Shown: positions 1 to 6,508 of the stretch, one piece after another
Position numbering within the stretch: position 1 is the stretch's first letter
How the letters are laid out: every line of letters begins with the position of its first letter
Assembly: GCA_945882475.1 (NCBI GenBank)
Contig: CAMCWJ010000013.1
Location: 1 to 19,919, forward strand
DNA from: Bifidobacterium breve
GTDB lineage: Bacteria; Actinomycetota; Actinomycetes; Mycobacteriales; Mycobacteriaceae
Direction of reading: 5' to 3'
Length of the DNA: 19,919 nt
Program-made: the position numbers and the translations under genes
Notes under the pieces: generated by a model
Told to the model about the DNA's origin: nothing
The model's database searches: none
The model's input: only the letters and a program-made list of their open reading frames with translations

Positions 1-341
1 TAGGTGTTCTTGATGTCCTCGGGAAGCTCTTCCCAGGTGGCGGCCTGCTTCTCACTGGAGCGCACAAAGTACTTGATGTTGTCGAAGTCGATGCCCTCGA
101 GGTCCGAGCCCCAGTTCGGCATCGGCTTCTTGTAGAACGTCCGCAGCGCCTTCAGTCGGATGTCGAGCATCCATTCCGGCTCGCTCTTCTTCGCCGAGAT
201 GTCCCGGACGACGGCTTCGGAGATGCCGCGCTGGGCGCTGGCTCCCGCGGCGTCGGAGTCCGACCAGCCGTAGCCGTAATGGCCCAGCGACTCGATGGTC
301 TCCTGCTGGGTGAGGGGCTGAACCTCCGGGGTGGTCGTCAT
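1..341 (-). CDS. sufB: Fe-S cluster assembly protein SufB, N-terminal part (runs off the window)
   Basis: SufB is the scaffold subunit of the cytosolic SufBCD complex that builds Fe-S clusters; SUF is the main Fe-S assembly route in mycobacteria. Only the first 113 codons lie in the window. The translated start (MTTTPEVQPLTQQETIESLG) and the following stretch with EPEWMLDIRLKAL and PMPNWGSDLEGIDFDNIKYF match the conserved SufB N terminus. The ATG at 341-339 has a strong Shine-Dalgarno AAGGAG (349-354) seven bases upstream and overlaps the sufR stop as ATGA, so it is probably translationally coupled to sufR. M. tuberculosis SufB carries an intein further into the protein; that part is outside the window, so intein status cannot be judged. 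Identity is highly secure. Confidence 0.95.
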   Translation of the reverse strand, partial: MTTTPEVQPLTQQETIESLGHYGYGWSDSDAAGASAQRGISEAVVRDISAKKSEPEWMLDIRLKALRTFYKKPMPNWGSDLEGIDFDNIKYFVRSSEKQAATWEELPEDIKNT

Positions 342-1084
342 GCCGACGCTCCTTGTTTGATGTGCGGTGCCAAAGGGATGGTTTGGGCCAAAGGGGTGGT
401 TTGAGCGAGTGGAACGTGCGTGGTGCAGGCGCAGTCGCCGTTGACGATCGAGGACAACCGTTGCACATGGGTGCCGAGAACCTCGGCGATGGCCTGCTGT
501 TCGGCCTCGCAAAGTTCCGGGAACTCTTGGGCCACATGGGAAACCGGGCAGTGGTGCTGGCAGATCTGAATGCCCTGAATTGGTCCGCCGACCCGGGTCG
601 TGGTGGTGGCGTAGCCGGCGTCGGTCAACGCGTCAGCCACCCGGTCGGCGGCGGCCTGCACGGCGTCGTCGGCGTCGGAATCGGCGACCGGAACGCCGGC
701 CAGGATGGTGTCGATGCGTCGGCGGGCGAAGGTCCGCACGGCGTCGTCGCCGCCGATCTCGCGCAGTTGGCGCATCGCGGCCGAGGCCAGGTCGTCGTAG
801 GTGTGCTCGAGTTTGGCGCGCCCGGCAGCGGTGAGTCGGAAGCGCTTGGCGGGCCGACCTCGGCCGGCCTGCTGCCAGGCGGCGGCCGGGTTGGCCTCGG
901 CGTCACCGCCGTCGACGAGTGCTTCGAGATGACGGCGGACTCCCGCGGAGGAGATGCCCAGGCGGCGGCCGATCTCCACCGCGGTGATCGAACCGGACTC
1001 CAGAAGCAGGCGCACGATCTCGCGCCTGGTGTCACTGTCGTGCACCGACACCACCGGCGGAACCGGGTCGGGGTGGATTTTCAC
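338..1084 (-). CDS. sufR: SufR, Fe-S-sensing transcriptional repressor of the suf operon
   Basis: First gene of the suf operon: a winged-helix repressor (Rv1460 type) expected to sense Fe-S status and control its own operon. Counted from the GTG at 1084, a helix-turn-helix lies at about residues 18-60 (ITAVEIGRRLGISSAGVRRH), followed by the wing GRGRPAKRFRLT. The C-terminal half holds five cysteines at 175, 179, 192, 218 and 220 (CQHHC, then ELC, then CAC). As I recall, 175, 179 and 220 are the cluster ligands reported for M. tuberculosis SufR, so this start reproduces that numbering. A TTG at 1102 would add six residues, but the operator lies at 1081-1095 and a leaderless GTG start fits better; GTGs at 1054, 1051 and 1045 remain possible. 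The tail is an odd PLAQT repeat. The stop overlaps the sufB ATG. Confidence 0.9.
   Translation of the reverse strand: MKIHPDPVPPVVSVHDSDTRREIVRLLLESGSITAVEIGRRLGISSAGVRRHLEALVDGGDAEANPAAAWQQAGRGRPAKRFRLTAAGRAKLEHTYDDLASAAMRQLREIGGDDAVRTFARRRIDTILAGVPVADSDADDAVQAAADRVADALTDAGYATTTTRVGGPIQGIQICQHHCPVSHVAQEFPELCEAEQQAIAEVLGTHVQRLSSIVNGDCACTTHVPLAQTTPLAQTIPLAPHIKQGASA
369..404 (-). repeat. Two 18-bp tandem repeats in the 3' end of sufR
   Basis: Copies at 369-386 and 387-404 differ at 2 of 18 positions. Read on the minus strand they encode PLAQTT then PLAQTI, followed by a partial PLAP. They form a proline-rich C-terminal tail beyond the cysteine region, just upstream of the sufB ribosome binding site. 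Confidence 0.75.
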
Positions 1085-1095
1085 AACACCAGTGT
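1081..1095 (-). promoter_or_regulatory. SufR operator, ACACT-N5-TGTGA
   Basis: On the minus strand 1095-1081 reads ACACTGGTGTTGTGA, exactly the ACACT-N5-TGTGA form I recall for the M. tuberculosis SufR binding site. It overlaps the proposed GTG start of sufR at 1084 and the place where the transcript of a leaderless gene would begin, so bound SufR would block initiation. A second inverted repeat, AACAC-CA-GTGTT, sits inside it at 1085-1096. The match is direct; function is inferred. Confidence 0.7.
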
Positions 1096-1182
1096 TACGC
1101 AATTCCTCAGGGCGGGTCCAGCAAGGGCACCCTTACCCATGCGGGGCTGTCGCGTCGGCGGTTACCCCTGATGGCAGAAGGT

Positions 1183-1188
1183 TAGAGT
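1183..1188 (+). promoter_or_regulatory. -10 element (TAGAGT) of a probable leaderless mptB promoter
   Basis: TAGAGT fits the mycobacterial TANNNT -10 pattern and ends six bases before the GTG at 1195. That is the spacing expected if transcription begins at the first base of the start codon. No ribosome binding site is visible before this GTG, which agrees with a leaderless transcript. The -35 region is not clear. Confidence 0.55.
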
Positions 1189-1194
1189 GCTGGG

Positions 1195-2916
1195 GTGGCT
1201 GCCCGCCAGCTCTCGCTGAGTTCGTCGATTGCCAGACTGCACGGCGACGAGCGGACCGAGGGGCCGCCGCTGACTGCGGTCGAATTGATCGCCATGCGTC
1301 GGACCCGTCTGTTCGGGGCCACCGGCACCGTCCTGATGGGCATCGGCGCGCTGGGGGCGGGCGCACGGCCGGTGGTGCAAGATCCCACCTTCGGCGTGCG
1401 CGTGCTGAACCTGCCGTCGCGCATTCAGACCGTCTCACTGACCATGACCACCACCGGCGCGGTGATGATGGCCCTGGCCTGGCTGATGCTGGGCCGGTTC
1501 GCCCTGGGGCCGCGGCGGATGTCGCGCAGCCAACTCGACCGCACGCTGCTGCTGTGGATGATCCCGCTGCTGATCGCACCCCCGATGTACAGCAAGGACG
1601 TCTACTCGTATCTGGCGCAGAGCCAGATCGCCCGCAACGGCCTGAACCCCTATCAGGTCGGACCCGCACCCGGCCTGGGCCTCGATCACGTATTCACCCT
1701 CTCGGTGCCGAGCCTGTGGCGGGAGACGCCGGCGCCCTACGGTCCGCTGTTCCTGTGGATCGGCCGCGGCATCTCGGCGATCACCGGCGAGAACATCGTC
1801 ACCGCCGTGCTGTGTCATCGAATCGTCGTGCTGGTCGGTGTCGGTCTGATCGTCTGGGCCACACCACGATTGGCGCGCCGATGCGGGGTGGCCGACGTCA
1901 GCGCGCTCTGGCTGGGTGTCGCCAACCCGCTGCTGCTGATGCACCTGGTGGCCGGAATCCACAACGAGGCCCTCATGCTGGGCCTGATGCTCGCGGGCAC
2001 CGAGATCGCCCAGCGGGGTATCGATCACGTCGGGCCGCTGCTCCCCCGGCCGCTGCGCCTGCCGATGGACCGAGCCGCCGCGGCGGCCTGGGCGCCGGCG
2101 GCGATGCTCATCGCGGGCGCGGTCCTCATCACGATGTCCTCCCAGGTGAAGCTGCCCGGCCTGCTCGCGCTGGGCTTCACCACGATGGCGCTGGCGCACC
2201 GCTGGGGCGGCACCGTCAAGGCGTTACTGTCGGCGGGCGCGCTGATGGGCTCGCTGGCCCTGGCGGTGATGGCGCTCATCGGCTGGGCCAGCGGACTGGG
2301 CTTCGGTTGGCTGTTCACCCTCGGCACCGCCAACGTCGTGCGCAGTTGGATGTCGCCGCCGACGCTGCTCGCGCTGGGCACCGGGCAGGTCGGCATTCTG
2401 CTCGGGCTCGGCGATCACACCACCGCGGTGCTGTCCCTCACCCGCGCGATCGGCGTCCTGATCATCGCCGTCGTGGTGAGTTGGCTGCTGCTGGCGGTGT
2501 TGCGGGGCCGTCTGCATCCCGTCGGCGGCCTGGGCGTCGCCCTGGGCGCGACGGTGTTGCTGTTCCCGGTGGTGCAACCCTGGTACCTGCTGTGGGCGAT
2601 CATCCCGCTGGCCGCCTGGGCGACGCGGCCCAGGTTCCGCATCGCGACCATCGCCGTCACGCTGATCGTCGGCATCTTCGGCCCGACCGCCAACGGCGAC
2701 CGCTTCGCACTGTTCCAGATCGTGGACGCGACGATCGCGAGCGCGGTGATCACCGCGATCCTGATCGGGCTGACACTCAACCGCCTCCCGTGGCGCGACG
2801 TGCCCGGCACCGGCGAACGCTACTGCGGCGAGCTGCCCGGTCCGACGGATAACGAACCGTCCGAGCCACCACCGCGAAGCTCCCCGGCAGCCCAGGCCTA
2901 CGCTGAGAAACCGTGA
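1195..2916 (+). CDS. mptB: MptB-type alpha-(1->6)-mannopyranosyltransferase
   Basis: Polytopic membrane mannosyltransferase of the GT-C class, expected to use polyprenyl-phosphate mannose to start the alpha-1,6-mannan core of lipomannan and lipoarabinomannan on the periplasmic side. The 573-residue product has about a dozen hydrophobic segments from residue 40 to 525. A polar loop at 133-153 (SKDVYSYLAQSQ then GLNPY) holds the conserved acidic residue D135 of this family. Further motifs are TPAPYGPLF (178-186), AGIHNEALM and QPWYLLWAI. Residues about 528-573 form a proline-rich cytosolic tail. Length is close to Rv1459c. The start is a GTG with a well-placed -10 element. The gene opens a run of overlapping genes, and its stop shares GTGA with the next start. 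A related transferase of the same superfamily is possible, but context next to sufR supports MptB. Confidence 0.92.
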   Translation: MAARQLSLSSSIARLHGDERTEGPPLTAVELIAMRRTRLFGATGTVLMGIGALGAGARPVVQDPTFGVRVLNLPSRIQTVSLTMTTTGAVMMALAWLMLGRFALGPRRMSRSQLDRTLLLWMIPLLIAPPMYSKDVYSYLAQSQIARNGLNPYQVGPAPGLGLDHVFTLSVPSLWRETPAPYGPLFLWIGRGISAITGENIVTAVLCHRIVVLVGVGLIVWATPRLARRCGVADVSALWLGVANPLLLMHLVAGIHNEALMLGLMLAGTEIAQRGIDHVGPLLPRPLRLPMDRAAAAAWAPAAMLIAGAVLITMSSQVKLPGLLALGFTTMALAHRWGGTVKALLSAGALMGSLALAVMALIGWASGLGFGWLFTLGTANVVRSWMSPPTLLALGTGQVGILLGLGDHTTAVLSLTRAIGVLIIAVVVSWLLLAVLRGRLHPVGGLGVALGATVLLFPVVQPWYLLWAIIPLAAWATRPRFRIATIAVTLIVGIFGPTANGDRFALFQIVDATIASAVITAILIGLTLNRLPWRDVPGTGERYCGELPGPTDNEPSEPPPRSSPAAQAYAEKP

Positions 2917-3845
2917 ATTCCGGCTCGTCGACCGCAGTGCGCCTGCGCGGGTTGTCCAAGCGTTACGGACCCACCGTTGCGGTGTCCGATCTGGACCTCG
3001 ACGTGCACAGCGCGGAGGTCTTCGCTCTGCTGGGGCCCAACGGCGCCGGCAAGACAACCACGGTGGAGATGTGCGAGGGTTTCGTGCGGCCGGACGCGGG
3101 CAGCATCGAGGTACTCGGGCTGAACCCGGTCACCGACAACGCCCAACTGCGCCCGCGAATCGGGGTCATGCTGCAGGGGGGCGGCGGCTACCCGGCCGCG
3201 CGGGCCGGCGAAATGCTCAACCTCGTCGCCGCATACTCCGCCAATCCTCTGGACCCGGCCTGGCTGCTGGACACCCTGGGTCTGACCGACGCCGCGCGAA
3301 CCACTTACCGCCGCCTCTCAGGTGGTCAGCAGCAACGGCTTTCGCTGGCGTGCGCGATCGTCGGCCGACCCGAGTTGGTGTTCCTCGACGAGCCCACCGC
3401 GGGTATGGACGCCCACGCGCGGCTGGTGGTCTGGGAACTGATCGACGGTCTGCGCCGGGACGGGGTGACCGTGGTGCTGACCACTCACCAACTCAAGGAA
3501 GCCGAGGAGCTGGCCGATCGGATCATGATCATCGACCGCGGTTCGGCCGTCGCATCCGGCACACCCGCCGAGTTGATGCGCGACGGCGCCGAGGATCAGT
3601 TGCGCTTCAGTGCGCCACGGCGGCTGGACCTTTCGCTGTTGATCAGCGCACTGCCCGAGGGTTACCGGGCCAGCGAACGGGTGCCCGGCGAGTATCTTGT
3701 GGAGGGCAAGATCGACCCGCAGGTGCTCTCCACGGTGACGTCCTGGTGCGCGCGCCTGAACATCCTGACCACCGACCTGCGGGTGGAGCAGCGCAGCCTC
3801 GAGGATGTCTTCCTCGACCTGACCGGTAAGGAGTTGCGGTCGTGA
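2913..3845 (+). CDS. ABC transporter ATP-binding protein (Rv1458c type)
   Basis: Cytoplasmic ATPase of an ABC-2 type exporter. The 310-residue protein has one nucleotide-binding domain: Walker A GPNGAGKTTT at 41-50, Q-loop Q88, signature LSGGQQQR at 135-142, Walker B LVFLDE at 155-160 followed by PTAGMDA, and the switch histidine H192 in TTHQ. Residues from about 220 form the extra C-terminal domain common in DrrA/CcmA-like exporters. The GTG start overlaps the mptB stop by four bases (GTGA), and its own stop overlaps the permease start in the same way, so the two transporter subunits are likely made in a coupled fashion. The transported substrate is unknown; position between a mannosyltransferase and heme A synthase suggests an envelope or respiratory role, but this is inference. 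Confidence 0.92.
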   Translation: MNSGSSTAVRLRGLSKRYGPTVAVSDLDLDVHSAEVFALLGPNGAGKTTTVEMCEGFVRPDAGSIEVLGLNPVTDNAQLRPRIGVMLQGGGGYPAARAGEMLNLVAAYSANPLDPAWLLDTLGLTDAARTTYRRLSGGQQQRLSLACAIVGRPELVFLDEPTAGMDAHARLVVWELIDGLRRDGVTVVLTTHQLKEAEELADRIMIIDRGSAVASGTPAELMRDGAEDQLRFSAPRRLDLSLLISALPEGYRASERVPGEYLVEGKIDPQVLSTVTSWCARLNILTTDLRVEQRSLEDVFLDLTGKELRS

Positions 3846-4615
3846 CCCAGATCTTTCCGGCCGGTACCTTCACGCCCGATCCCCGCCCCAACTCGGTACC
3901 GCGGATGCTCGCTGCCCAGTACCGACTGGACCTATTGCTGTTGCTACGCAACGGCGAACAGCTTCTGCTCACGATGTTCATCCCGATCACCCTGCTGGTG
4001 GGACTCACCCTGCTGCCGCTGGGATCGTTCGGCGAGAACCGGGTCGCGGTGTTCGTACCCGCCATCATGGCGCTCGCGGTGATCTCCACCGCGTTCACCG
4101 GCCAGGCGATTGCGGTCGCGTTCGATCGGCGCTACGGCGCGCTCAAGCGACTCGGCGCCACCGCCCTCCCGGTGTGGGCCATCATCGCGGGCAAGGTCCT
4201 GGCAGTGGTGAGCGTGGTGTTCCTGCAGGCGATCCTGCTGGGCGGCATCGGCTTCGCGCTGGGCTGGCGGCCGCAACCGGCCGGTCTGGCGCTGGGTGCG
4301 GTAGTCATCGCTGCCGGCACGGCGACGTTCGTCGCCCTGGGACTGTTGCTCGGCGGAACGCTGCGGGCCGAAATCGTGCTCGCGCTGGCCAATCTGCTGT
4401 GGTTTGTTTTCGCCGGTATCGGAGCGCTCACGTTGGATTCCGGCCTGGTGCCGCAGGGACTCGCCCAAATTGCCCGGCTGACACCGTCGGGTGCCCTTAC
4501 CGAGGCGCTCACCCGGGCGCTCGATCAGTCCGTCGACTGGTTCGGCCTGGCGGTGCTGGCGGTCTGGGGTGTGGTCGCGGCGTTGGCCGCACTGCGTTGG
4601 TTCCGGTTCACCTGA
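3842..4615 (+). CDS. ABC-2 type transporter permease (Rv1457c type)
   Basis: Membrane subunit partnering the preceding ATPase. The 257-residue product has six hydrophobic segments at about 41-60, 68-89, 110-140, 147-170, 177-198 and 232-252, the usual ABC-2 half-transporter layout. The cytoplasmic loop FDRRYGALKRLGATAL (94-109) is the coupling region typical of DrrB-like permeases, and LTPSGALTEALTRAL (213-227) precedes the last helix. The GTG start at 3842 overlaps the ATPase stop (GTGA), and its TGA shares one base with the ctaA ATG (TGATG). One ATPase and one permease gene would presumably assemble as dimers. Cargo cannot be read from the sequence. Confidence 0.9.
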   Translation: MTQIFPAGTFTPDPRPNSVPRMLAAQYRLDLLLLLRNGEQLLLTMFIPITLLVGLTLLPLGSFGENRVAVFVPAIMALAVISTAFTGQAIAVAFDRRYGALKRLGATALPVWAIIAGKVLAVVSVVFLQAILLGGIGFALGWRPQPAGLALGAVVIAAGTATFVALGLLLGGTLRAEIVLALANLLWFVFAGIGALTLDSGLVPQGLAQIARLTPSGALTEALTRALDQSVDWFGLAVLAVWGVVAALAALRWFRFT

Positions 4616-5604
4616 TGATGGTGATTCGGGTATTTCTTGGACTGGTGGACCGGCTTCCGTTGCCCAGCCTGCGGATCCAGCGGCTCATCGCCGCGGCAGT
4701 GGTGCTGACCCAGGCCGGCATCTCGGTGACCGGGGCCGTCGTCCGAGTCACCGCCTCAGGTCTGGGCTGCCCGACCTGGCCGCAGTGCTTTCCCGGTAGC
4801 TTCACCCCGGTTCCGCACGCCGAGGTTCCGCTGGTCCATCAGTGGGTCGAATTCGGCAACCGGCTGCTGACCTTCGCAGTTGTCATCACCGCCGCGCTGG
4901 TGGTGCTGGCGGTGACCCGCGCGAGGCGCCGCCGCGAGGTGCTGTTCTACGCCTGGCTGATGCCGATCTCCACCGTGGTGCAAGCGGTCATCGGCGGCAT
5001 CACGGTGTTGACCGGACTGCTGTGGTGGACGGTGGCGATCCATCTGCTGGTGTCGATGGCGATGGTCTGGCTGGCGACCCTGCTCTACGTCAAGATCGGC
5101 GAGCCCGATAACGGTGTGGCTCACGACGTGGTGCCGAAACCCCTGCGTAAGTTGACCTTTCTGGGCGCTCTTGCGCTCACCGCGGTTCTGATCACCGGCA
5201 CGATGGTGACCGGTGCCGGCCCGCACGCCGGGGACAAGAGCCCGGAACGGGTGGTCCCCCGGCTCGAGATCGAGATCGTCACCCTGGTGCACGTGCACGG
5301 CACGCTGCTGGTCGCTTATCTCACCCTGCTGATCGGATTGACCGCAGGTCTGGCCGCGGTCGCCGCCCCGCCCGCGGTCAGGCGCCGGCTTCTGGTTCTG
5401 ATCGGCATCGTTGTGGCCCAGGCTCTGATCGGGACGGTGCAGTACCGCATCGGGGTGCCGGCCGCCCTGGTGGCGATCCATGTGGCCGGTGCGGCCGCCT
5501 GCACCGTCGCGACCGCCGCGCTATGGGCGTCGATGCGACAGCGGACCAAGCCCGAGCCGATCAAGGGCCGACTCGACCTCCAGGGCGAACCTGCGCTGCT
5601 GTAG
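4615..5604 (+). CDS. ctaA: Heme A synthase CtaA
   Basis: Oxidises the C8 methyl of heme O to a formyl group, giving heme A for the aa3-type cytochrome oxidase; an integral membrane protein. The 329-residue product has about eight helices. The first extracytoplasmic loop has the conserved GLGCPTWPQC (cysteines 52 and 58, the regulatory disulfide pair of Bacillus-type CtaA). Candidate heme-ligand histidines sit at 75 (HQWVEFGNR), 143 (AIHLL), 226/228 (HVHGT) and 289 (AIHVAG). Two adjacent ATGs (4615 and 4618) could start it; the first overlaps the permease stop by one base. It works with CtaB, encoded about 3 kb away on the opposite strand. The last 84 bases also encode the end of the convergent ATP-grasp gene. 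Equivalent to Rv1456c. Confidence 0.94.
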   Translation: MMVIRVFLGLVDRLPLPSLRIQRLIAAAVVLTQAGISVTGAVVRVTASGLGCPTWPQCFPGSFTPVPHAEVPLVHQWVEFGNRLLTFAVVITAALVVLAVTRARRRREVLFYAWLMPISTVVQAVIGGITVLTGLLWWTVAIHLLVSMAMVWLATLLYVKIGEPDNGVAHDVVPKPLRKLTFLGALALTAVLITGTMVTGAGPHAGDKSPERVVPRLEIEIVTLVHVHGTLLVAYLTLLIGLTAGLAAVAAPPAVRRRLLVLIGIVVAQALIGTVQYRIGVPAALVAIHVAGAAACTVATAALWASMRQRTKPEPIKGRLDLQGEPALL

Positions 5605-6483
5605 TTCGCGGGTGCGCACATCCAGTTGCCGCCAGCCCAGTCCTGGCTCAATCAGTTCGAGTTCCAAGAGCAGCGGCTCGGCGGTATCGCCGATGAGATC
5701 GACTCGGGCATAGAGCAGTTCGGTCTTCGCGATGCCCAGGTGATCGCAGGCGGCTTCGAGCGCACCGTGCCCAAGATCCCACATTTCGAAGTCGGGTTCG
5801 GCGGGCGCCAGCAACTCCTCGGCGTAGCTGCCTGATTCGTCAAGCCGGGGCAACCTGCCACGAGGCGGAAGAATCGGCCCCTTGGTGAAGGCATGCGATT
5901 GCTCACCGCCGAGGAACACCAGCGCGGTCTCCCCCGCCTCGATCCGGGCGTCGTAGGGCTGCACCAGCACCGCGCGGCCCTGATCCAGCAGCGCGCTCGC
6001 GTGCTCGGCGGCCTCATCGGGATCGGCGAACCGGCGGGTGTCGATCGAACCGGCACCGATCGCCGGCTTGACCACCACCTCACCGGGCACCTCACCGGGC
6101 ACCTCACCGGGGTCTATGCGCACCCGGTCCCCCGGGTAGAGGAACGCCGACGGCACGGTGGGCACCCCGGCCTCCGCCAGGTCCAGCAGGTAGTGCTTGT
6201 CGCTGTTCCAGGCCACCACATCGGGGGCATTGAGCAGGTTGGGCACCTGCCGAGTCCAGGCCAGGAACTCCTCCCGCCGCGCGGCATAGTCCCAGGTCGC
6301 GCGCAGAATCACCAGATCGGCGTTTGCGGTGTCGGGATCGTCCCAGGCCAGCCAGCGGGCGTGCAGCCCGCGGGCGCGCAGCGCCTCGACGAGTCCGTCG
6401 TCGTCACCGTCGCCGTCGCCGAGCGCCTGACACGACGCCAGCACGATGCGGGGATGGAAAACGTTGGGCCGGGCAAGCTTCAT
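5521..6483 (-). CDS. ATP-grasp domain protein (Rv1455 position)
   Basis: Predicted cytoplasmic ATP-grasp ligase of unknown substrate, 320 residues. An N-terminal pre-ATP-grasp domain begins PRIVLASC and carries an acidic stretch GDGDGDDDG (22-30). The ATP-binding core includes NSDKHYLLDLAEAGVPTVPS (93-112), VVKPAIGAGS (137-146) and VQPY (174-177). A C-terminal metal site is likely around YARVDLI (258-264) and LLELELIEPGL (271-281), as in glutathione synthase or RimK-like enzymes. The ATG at 6483 follows GAGG with an eight-base spacer; an upstream in-frame extension to 6627 would run through the qor start and is unlikely. PGEV is repeated three times at 125-136, just before the VVKP strand. 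Its 3' end overlaps ctaA by 84 bp. It could be a peptide- or amino-acid-ligating enzyme, but I cannot assign the reaction. Confidence 0.85.
   Translation of the reverse strand: MKLARPNVFHPRIVLASCQALGDGDGDDDGLVEALRARGLHARWLAWDDPDTANADLVILRATWDYAARREEFLAWTRQVPNLLNAPDVVAWNSDKHYLLDLAEAGVPTVPSAFLYPGDRVRIDPGEVPGEVPGEVVVKPAIGAGSIDTRRFADPDEAAEHASALLDQGRAVLVQPYDARIEAGETALVFLGGEQSHAFTKGPILPPRGRLPRLDESGSYAEELLAPAEPDFEMWDLGHGALEAACDHLGIAKTELLYARVDLIGDTAEPLLLELELIEPGLGWRQLDVRTRELQQRRFALEVESALDRLGLGPLSHRRP
6076..6111 (-). repeat. Three perfect 12-bp tandem repeats inside the ATP-grasp gene
   Basis: The unit CACCTCACCGGG (plus strand) occurs at 6076-6087, 6088-6099 and 6100-6111 without mismatch. It keeps the reading frame and encodes PGEV three times immediately before the conserved VVKP of the ATP-grasp fold. 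Copy-number change would lengthen or shorten this loop by four residues at a time. Confidence 0.9.
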
Positions 6484-6496
6484 GGCGACCTCACGC

Positions 6497-6503
6497 GATG
6501 ATA
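6497..6503. promoter_or_regulatory. Overlapping -10 elements of the divergent ATP-grasp and qor genes
   Basis: On the minus strand 6503-6498 reads TATCAT, a good TANNNT element placed to give a short leader containing GTGAGG before the ATP-grasp ATG at 6483. On the plus strand the same bases (6497-6502) read GATGAT, ending six bases before the qor ATG at 6509, compatible with a leaderless start. The gap between the two starts is only 25 bp, so the promoters must overlap. The minus-strand match is the better one. Confidence 0.45.
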
Positions 6504-6508
6504 GTGAC

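Noticed and set aside
1..341. Possible SufB intein as in M. tuberculosis
   Set aside because: The known insertion point is beyond the 113 residues visible; nothing can be said.
353..1171. A 272-codon plus-strand frame opposite sufR
   Set aside because: Composition is that of an antisense shadow; SufR motifs, operator and sufB coupling support the minus strand.
954..2852. A 632-codon open frame on the plus strand overlapping the sufR start and most of mptB
   Set aside because: It is in a different frame from mptB, its product is Arg/Ala/Gly-rich low-complexity with no motif, and mptB is clearly coding. High-GC shadow frame.
5521..5604. Frameshift as the cause of the ctaA / ATP-grasp overlap
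   Set aside because: Both reading frames continue cleanly and both C termini look natural; no evidence of a broken codon run.
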